Source: Mycolicibacterium aubagnense
Lineage (GTDB): Bacteria; Actinomycetota; Actinomycetes; Mycobacteriales; Mycobacteriaceae
Reading direction: 5' to 3'
Length of the DNA stretch: 64,000 nt
Assembly (NCBI RefSeq): GCF_010730955.1
Contig: NZ_AP022577.1
Coordinates: 3,906,001 to 3,970,000, forward strand
The position numbers and the translations under genes are program-made. Below are positions 59,333 to 64,000 of the stretch, piece after piece. The notes below the pieces were generated by a model. That model did not search any database. It saw nothing but the letters and a program-made list of their open reading frames with translations, and was not told where the DNA came from. Position 1 is the first letter of the stretch. Each line of letters opens with the position of its first letter.

Positions 59333-60573
59333 TGTCCTTGACCGAGATCCTCACCGACTTCCGTGAGCACTGGGTCATCTACTTCTCCATGCCGCTGGTG
59401 GCCGCGTTCGTCGGCTGGAGCACCAAGATCGTCGCGATGGAGATGATCTACCGGCCGCTGGAGTTCAAGGGCATCGGGCCCATCGGCTGGCAGGGCATCA
59501 TCCCGCGGCGCGCCGGCAAGGTCGGCTCGACAACCATCGAGCTCCTCACGTCCAATCTGCTCAAACCCGAAGAACTGGTATCCCGGATCGACGCCAAAGA
59601 AGCCGTCGAGGTCTTGCGCGAACCGCTGGCGGCGTCCATCAACGACATCGCCCGCGACGTCGCCGAAGAGATCCGCCCGGGCTTGTGGGACTCCTTGCCC
59701 GAGGCCGGGCGCCAGGCCATCCTCAACCGCATCCACTCCCAGGCACCCCGGATCACCGAGAAGATGCTGAACGAGATGCAGGCGGACCTGAGCCGGTTCG
59801 TCGACCTGCAGTTCCTCTCGGTCACCACTTTGGTGCGCAACAAAGAGAAGCTCAACAAGCTGATGCGCGGCCTGTCCGACGACGCCATGGCGTTCGTCCG
59901 GCGCAGCGGCATCTACTTCGGTCTGATCATCGGTACCGCCCAGATGTTCGTGTGGGCCATCTTCAAACTGCCGTGGATCATGCCGGCCTTCGGTTTCGGT
60001 ATCGGCCTGGTCAGCGACTACATCGCGCTGAACATGCTGTTCCGGCCCATCAAGCCGACGAAGTACCTGGGCTTCATCAAGTTCCAGGGCCTGTTGCACG
60101 CGCAACGGGAGAAGATCACCGCGGACTATGCCCGCATCCTGTCCGAGGACCTGTTCGCACCGGACATCCTGTTCGACGGCATCCTCAAAGGTCCGGGTGC
60201 CGACAAGCTGTTTTCCATGGTCGCCCGCGAGGTCGAGCTCGCGATCGACAGCGAGGTCGGTGGGTGGACGGGCACAGTCGTGAAGTTCGCGGTCGGCACG
60301 GCGAAGTACAACGCGCTGAAGGACAAGGTCGTCGACCTCGTCGTCGAGCGGCTGCCGGCCACGCTGCTGGACGCCCAGGACTACGCCATGAGCAAGATCG
60401 ACCTCGAGCAGACCATCATCGACAAGATGAATCAGCTCTCCAACGAGGAGTACGAGTCGATTCTGCGGCCGGTGTTCAAGGACGACGAGCCGTTGATGAT
60501 CGCCATCGGCGCCATCCTCGGTGGCTGTGTCGGTGAGCTCCAGGTGCTGATGATCGAGTTCTTCACGCACTAG
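59332..60573 (+). CDS. DUF445-family membrane protein
   Basis: 413 aa. DUF445 elements: an N-terminal helix followed by WSTKIVAMEMIYRPLEFKGI, a long helical region, a second membrane segment (SGIYFGLIIGTAQMFVWAIF), the repeated DUF445 motif YIALNMLFRPIKPTKYLGFI and a C-terminal helix (ALGAILGG-like AIGAILGGCVGELQVLMIEF). Function of the family is not established. The gene shares one base with the Abi-alpha stop and ends convergently, 4 nt inside the next gene. Confidence 0.8.
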   Translation: MSLTEILTDFREHWVIYFSMPLVAAFVGWSTKIVAMEMIYRPLEFKGIGPIGWQGIIPRRAGKVGSTTIELLTSNLLKPEELVSRIDAKEAVEVLREPLAASINDIARDVAEEIRPGLWDSLPEAGRQAILNRIHSQAPRITEKMLNEMQADLSRFVDLQFLSVTTLVRNKEKLNKLMRGLSDDAMAFVRRSGIYFGLIIGTAQMFVWAIFKLPWIMPAFGFGIGLVSDYIALNMLFRPIKPTKYLGFIKFQGLLHAQREKITADYARILSEDLFAPDILFDGILKGPGADKLFSMVAREVELAIDSEVGGWTGTVVKFAVGTAKYNALKDKVVDLVVERLPATLLDAQDYAMSKIDLEQTIIDKMNQLSNEEYESILRPVFKDDEPLMIAIGAILGGCVGELQVLMIEFFTH

Positions 60574-60959
60574 TGCTGCGGCTGCGGCAATACCGTGGTG
60601 TGCGGCCTCGACGTGAACGGGTAGGGCCAGCGCGGGTCGGTGGTCGTGTGACTCTGCCGTGACTGGGTGATCGACGTTTCCGTCGACGTCGTCGTGGTGT
60701 CCGTGGGGAGCGGCAGGTCGATGTCGGTGGTCGACGGCGGGGTGGACGCGTAGCTGGCCGACGACGGGGTGGTCGTCATCGCGGTCGTGGACGAATGGCC
60801 CGAGTCATCCACGATGACGGGCACGGGTGCCGGCTGTGGCTGGTTGTAGTGCCGCGTCAACCATGACCCCGCGAAATACAGCAGCGCAATCGCGATGAGC
60901 GCGGCAATGCTGGCGCCGACGACGTGCGGGGTGCGCTCATGCCACGGCCGCTCGGTCAT
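60570..60959 (-). CDS. Small membrane protein with Ser/Thr-rich tail
   Basis: 129 aa. A short basic head, one membrane helix (VVGASIAALIAIALLYFAG) and an ~85-residue Ser/Thr/Pro tail (TTTTSTETSITQSRQSHTTT), predicted to lie outside. No domain recognised. It overlaps the DUF445 stop by 4 nt on the opposite strand and is downstream of the LLM gene, from which it is separated by a triplicate 27-nt repeat. Confidence 0.6.
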   Translation of the reverse strand: MTERPWHERTPHVVGASIAALIAIALLYFAGSWLTRHYNQPQPAPVPVIVDDSGHSSTTAMTTTPSSASYASTPPSTTDIDLPLPTDTTTTSTETSITQSRQSHTTTDPRWPYPFTSRPHTTVLPQPQH

Positions 60960-60963
60960 GGCC

Positions 60964-61044
60964 GGTCAGCGTAGCTGAGGAATGACTTCCGGTCAGCGCA
61001 GCTGGGGTGTGACTTGCGGTCAGCGCAGCTGGGGAATGATTTCC
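60964..61044. repeat. 27-nt tandem repeat, three copies, over an LLM gene 3' end
   Basis: Units at 60964-60990, 60991-61017 and 61018-61044 begin GGTCAGCG[CT]AGCTG and end ATGA[CT]TTCC or a close variant. The third unit encodes the C-terminal codons and stop (minus strand) of the LLM enzyme; the first two repeat that end beyond the stop. Confidence 0.85.
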
Positions 61045-61949
61045 GTGCTGAAGAACGCGATGTGGTCGAGATCAGCCATGTCCAGCACCTGCAGGTAGAT
61101 GCGCTCGACACCGGCCGCGATGAACGGCGCCAGTTTGTCGACGATCTCCGCCGGCGTACCGACGGTGGGGGAGTTGCCGCGCATCTCGTCGACCTCGCGG
61201 CCGATGGCGCCGGCTCGACGGGCGATCTCCGCGTCGTCCTTGCCGGCGCACAGCACGAAAGCCGCCGAGTACGTGATGCTTTCCGGCGACCGGCCGGCTT
61301 CCGCCACGGCGGCCCGTACCCGGCCGAATTGAGTGGTGAGGGTGTCGATGTCGACGAACGGAATGTTGAACTCGGAGGCGAACCGGGCGGCCAGCGCCGG
61401 GGTCCGCTTGGCGCCGCCGCCACCGATGATCACCGGCGGGTGGGCCTGCGCCGGTTTGGGCAGCGCCGGGGAATTCTTCACGGTGTAGTGCTTGCCGTCG
61501 AAGTCGAAGTGTTCGCCGACCGGGGTGTCCCAGAAGCCCGTGATGATCTGCAGCTGCTCGTCCAGCCGGTCGAAGCGTTCGCCCAGCGGCGGGAACGGGA
61601 TGGCGTAGGCCTCGTGCTCTTCGGCGAACCAGCCGGCGCCGAGGCCCAATTCCACACGGCCACCGCTCATTTCGTCGACCTGTGCGACGGCGATGGCGAG
61701 CGGACCGGGATGCCGAAATGTCGCCGAGGTGACCATGGTGCCGAGCCGGATGGTGCTGGTCTCGCGGGCGATGCCGGCGAGCGTCACCCAGGAATCGGTC
61801 GGGCCGGGCAATCCGTCGCCGGCCATGGCCAGGTAGTGGTCGGATCGAAAGAACGCGGAGAACGCCAACTCCTCGGCAGCCTGCGCGACGGCGAGCTGGT
61901 CGGCGTAGGTGGCACCCTGCTGCGGTTCGACGAATACCCGGAAGTCCAT
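61020..61949 (-). CDS. F420-dependent LLM-class oxidoreductase
   Basis: 309 aa from ATG 61949 (MDFRVFVEPQQGATYADQLA). Luciferase-like barrel: FSAFFRSDHYLAMAGDG, LGTMVTSATFRHPGPLAIAV, GRVELGLGAGWFAEEHEAYA and HPPVIIGGGGAKRTPALAAR. Such mycobacterial enzymes use F420H2. Substrate unknown. It ends at the 27-nt tandem repeat. Confidence 0.85.
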   Translation of the reverse strand: MDFRVFVEPQQGATYADQLAVAQAAEELAFSAFFRSDHYLAMAGDGLPGPTDSWVTLAGIARETSTIRLGTMVTSATFRHPGPLAIAVAQVDEMSGGRVELGLGAGWFAEEHEAYAIPFPPLGERFDRLDEQLQIITGFWDTPVGEHFDFDGKHYTVKNSPALPKPAQAHPPVIIGGGGAKRTPALAARFASEFNIPFVDIDTLTTQFGRVRAAVAEAGRSPESITYSAAFVLCAGKDDAEIARRAGAIGREVDEMRGNSPTVGTPAEIVDKLAPFIAAGVERIYLQVLDMADLDHIAFFSTEIIPQLR

Positions 61950-62024
61950 GCCGCCCAGCCTAGGCTGTCTCGCCACGCTTCTCATCGCGGCTCGTTCCTC
62001 GCCGCTTGATCGTCGCGCGGCGGG

Positions 62025-62570
62025 TCAGAACGCCTTCACACCCGCCGTCGAGACGAACATCCCGTGGCCTGTGCCGGCGTTGGTGAAGCGGGTGCCTTCG
62101 GCTCCGGCGAGGATGGTCCAGCCCACTGCCGAATAGGTCTGGTAGTCGATGGTCACCGTCGGGATGGCCCCGAGATTGCCAACTACCCAAGACAATTCGC
62201 CGGCTGCCGTGACCCGGACGCCGTTGGCCGACTCCCCGTTGACCTTCGGCGCGTTGGTGAAGGCCGACTCGCAGTCGACCTCCGCCTTGCTGAGCTGGCA
62301 ACGGGTTTGGCCGGACTTGGTCGCGATGAAGACGTAGCCGTTCTGCGGTGCGAGGACCTGAGCGTTGGGCGGCACGGCGCTGGGGACCGGTATTGGGTTC
62401 ACCGGAACCGGGCGGATCGCCTTCCCCGATGGCGTCGGTGTGCTTATGGCAGACGTTTCTCCGGAGGGCAGCCCTGACTTCGGGTTTCCGGGCATGGTGC
62501 TGTCGCAGCCCGCGAGCAGCGCGGCTGTCAGCGCAGCGGTGGCAGACATGGTGAGCCGTGTGTGGTTCAT
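62025..62570 (-). CDS. lpqJ: Lipoprotein LpqJ
   Basis: 181 aa; Rv0344c is 186 aa and occupies the same place downstream of iniC. Lipobox ALLAGCDS with Cys22 directs lipid anchoring. The mature chain has a Pro-rich linker then a beta domain (NGYVFIATKSGQTRCQLSKA; VTIDYQTYSAVGWTILAGAE) with a likely Cys-Cys disulfide. Function unknown. Confidence 0.85.
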   Translation of the reverse strand: MNHTRLTMSATAALTAALLAGCDSTMPGNPKSGLPSGETSAISTPTPSGKAIRPVPVNPIPVPSAVPPNAQVLAPQNGYVFIATKSGQTRCQLSKAEVDCESAFTNAPKVNGESANGVRVTAAGELSWVVGNLGAIPTVTIDYQTYSAVGWTILAGAEGTRFTNAGTGHGMFVSTAGVKAF

Positions 62571-62671
62571 CGGCCATCAGGCTACGGGAGATCTGATCGC
62601 GCTGATCCAGACCGCTGCCCCGGCGCGTCCTGCTGCTTAACGTCGAACCTCCGTAGTGAACAGAGGTGGCG

Positions 62672-63721
62672 ATGAGCAACAAACACATATCCCCGCTCGG
62701 TTTGGTCGGCGTCGTCGCCATTGCGGTCGCCGGAGTTCTGATCGGGTTCAAGAACATTCACGGTCCGTCACCGGACGCACTGCTGAACGTGTCGTATGAC
62801 CCGACGCGCGAGCTGTACGCGGCGCTGGATCCGCAGTTCGTCGCGCAGTACCGCAAGCAGTCCGGAGTCACTGTCGACATCGGTCAGTCGCACGGCGGGT
62901 CCGGCCGGCAGGCGCGCAATGTCATCGACGGTACGTCGAAAGCCAGTGTGGTCTCACTGGCCTTGGTCAGTGACGTCGACAAGCTGGCCAAGCGTGGGCT
63001 GATCGCCAAGGACTGGCAGCACCGGCTGCCCAACAACTCGGTGCCGTACACCTCGACCATCGTGTTCGTGGTCCGCAAGGACAACCCGAAGAACATCCAT
63101 GACTGGCCTGATCTGGTCAAGGGCGACGTCTCGGTGGTGACCCCGGACCCGCATACCTCGGGTAACGGCAAGCTCAGCGTGCTGGCCGGGTGGGGCTCGG
63201 TGACGACCCGCGGTGGCTCCGAGGCAGCCGCCCACGACTACCTGGCGGCGTTGTTCAAGCACGTCGCCGTCGCCGATGAGGGCGCGCGCGGCGCTGCCAG
63301 CAGCTTCGCCGTGCAGAAGATCGGCGATGTGCACCTGACGTGGGAGAACGAAGCCATCCGGGAGGTGGCCGCGGCGCCCAATGAGCTGCAGATCGTCTAT
63401 CCACCAGTGAGCATCAGGGCCGAACCTGCGGTGGCCTGGGTAGACGCGAACGTGGCCGGCAAGAAGACCGAGGCCTACGCGAAGGCTTACCTGAACTACC
63501 TGTTCACCGACCCTGCCCAGGAAGTGATCGCACAGTACGGCTACCGCTCGATCAACCCGCAGATCCAGGCCAAGTACCGGGCCCAGTTGCCGGACCTCTC
63601 GCTGTTCCCGGTGTCCGCGATCGCCAAGGACTGGGACGACGCCGCCGAAAAATTCTTCGGCGACAACGGAATCATCGACACCATTCATATCCCTGCGCAG
63701 CGAACGGTGGTGGGATCGTGA
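62672..63721 (+). CDS. Sulfate/thiosulfate-binding protein (Sbp family)
   Basis: 349 aa from ATG 62672, with AGAGG 6 nt upstream. An N-terminal hydrophobic anchor ([16 protein letters not shown]) without a lipobox is followed by the Sbp signature: [40 protein letters not shown] and [20 protein letters not shown]. It binds sulfate or thiosulfate outside the membrane. No ABC permease genes follow; instead its stop overlaps a SulP permease gene (GTGA). Confidence 0.88.
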   Translation: MSNKHISPLGLVGVVAIAVAGVLIGFKNIHGPSPDALLNVSYDPTRELYAALDPQFVAQYRKQSGVTVDIGQSHGGSGRQARNVIDGTSKASVVSLALVSDVDKLAKRGLIAKDWQHRLPNNSVPYTSTIVFVVRKDNPKNIHDWPDLVKGDVSVVTPDPHTSGNGKLSVLAGWGSVTTRGGSEAAAHDYLAALFKHVAVADEGARGAASSFAVQKIGDVHLTWENEAIREVAAAPNELQIVYPPVSIRAEPAVAWVDANVAGKKTEAYAKAYLNYLFTDPAQEVIAQYGYRSINPQIQAKYRAQLPDLSLFPVSAIAKDWDDAAEKFFGDNGIIDTIHIPAQRTVVGS

Positions 63722-64000
63722 GCCTGCTTTCGAACCTGAAACTCAACTACGAGCGCACCCTCGCCCGGCGCGATCTGATCGCCGGCCTGACGGTCGCCGC
63801 CATCGCTCTGCCGCAGGGCATGGCCTATGCCTTGATAGCGGGTGTCGACCCCAAATACGGCGTCTTCTCCGCCATCGTGGTGACGCTCATCGCTTCGATA
63901 TTCGGTTCGTCGTCACACCTGATCAACGGACCCACCAGCGCCATCTCACTGCTGGTATTCAGCTCATTGGCGTTCATCGACCCGGAGAACCGCACCGAAC
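63718..64000 (+). CDS. SulP-family inorganic anion permease (5' part)
   Basis: The frame opens at a GTG overlapping the Sbp stop and runs off the right edge. The first ~94 residues show the SulP hallmark [20 protein letters not shown] and [20 protein letters not shown]. SulP proteins are sulfate or bicarbonate symporters. Coupling to a binding protein suggests sulfate uptake. Confidence 0.85.
   Translation, partial: MSLLSNLKLNYERTLARRDLIAGLTVAAIALPQGMAYALIAGVDPKYGVFSAIVVTLIASIFGSSSHLINGPTSAISLLVFSSLAFIDPENRTE

Overview
The window is GC-rich and comes from a mycobacterium, most likely a rapid grower of the Mycolicibacterium type. The diagnostic loci are the ESX-3 type VII secretion genes espG3-eccD3-mycP3-eccE3, the trehalose sulfotransferase gene stf0, the iniBAC locus with its regulator iniR, etfD, lpqJ and several mycobacterial-only secreted families. 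From memory, gene order follows the M. tuberculosis stretch Rv0291 to Rv0344c (ESX-3, hydrolase, tam, stf0, sulfatase, PAP2, L,D-transpeptidase-like, Pro/Thr-rich Hsp70-like, GH16, dcd, udgA, aspC, etfD, iniR, iniBAC, lpqJ), with species-specific insertions. No alignment could be run.

Layout. 1-3834: 3' end of ESX-3, with translationally coupled genes. 3864-12252: hydrolase, amidohydrolase and tam, then a sulfur block in which stf0, cysD and cysNC overlap by 4 nt each, so PAPS production and sulfotransfer are one transcript beside a sulfatase. 12395-20942: Nudix, an NCS1 permease with a zinc ribbon, PAP2, YkuD-like protein, an actin-fold membrane protein, small secreted proteins and a GH16 glucanase. 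21011-22706: a BglII-like restriction-modification pair. 22921-31173: accessory metabolism (ArsR/SRPBCC/DUF899, LLM/TetR, acyl-CoA dehydrogenase, PAP2-lipid kinase fusion) and an acetyltransferase relic. 31213-32665: a small island bounded by tRNA-Gly and a 43-nt copy of its 3' half. 32711-45225: dcd, SodC lipoprotein, Amt, DUF7159-like protein, udgA, P450, thiol-dependent isomerase-like protein, YibE/F, TetR and aspC.

45340-60573 is the most interesting block. etfD (ETF dehydrogenase with a repetitive tail) has twin operators. An Hsp70-like membrane protein is coupled through a TTGA overlap to the STAND/LuxR regulator IniR. Facing them are an Rv0340-like gene and iniB, each preceded by clusters of CCCCTAA elements, then iniA, iniC, an Abi-alpha (DUF4393) gene and a DUF445 membrane gene. 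This reads as an envelope-stress module extended by two genes that may protect or remodel the membrane. The window closes with an LLM oxidoreductase, lpqJ and a sulfate-binding protein coupled to a SulP permease, which is a second sulfur link.

Non-coding structure includes three near-identical 49-nt hairpins (arms starting GATTTGTGCAC) at gene 3' ends, an 82-nt tandem hairpin repeat, a 27-nt triplicate repeat, intrinsic terminators and several palindromic operators.
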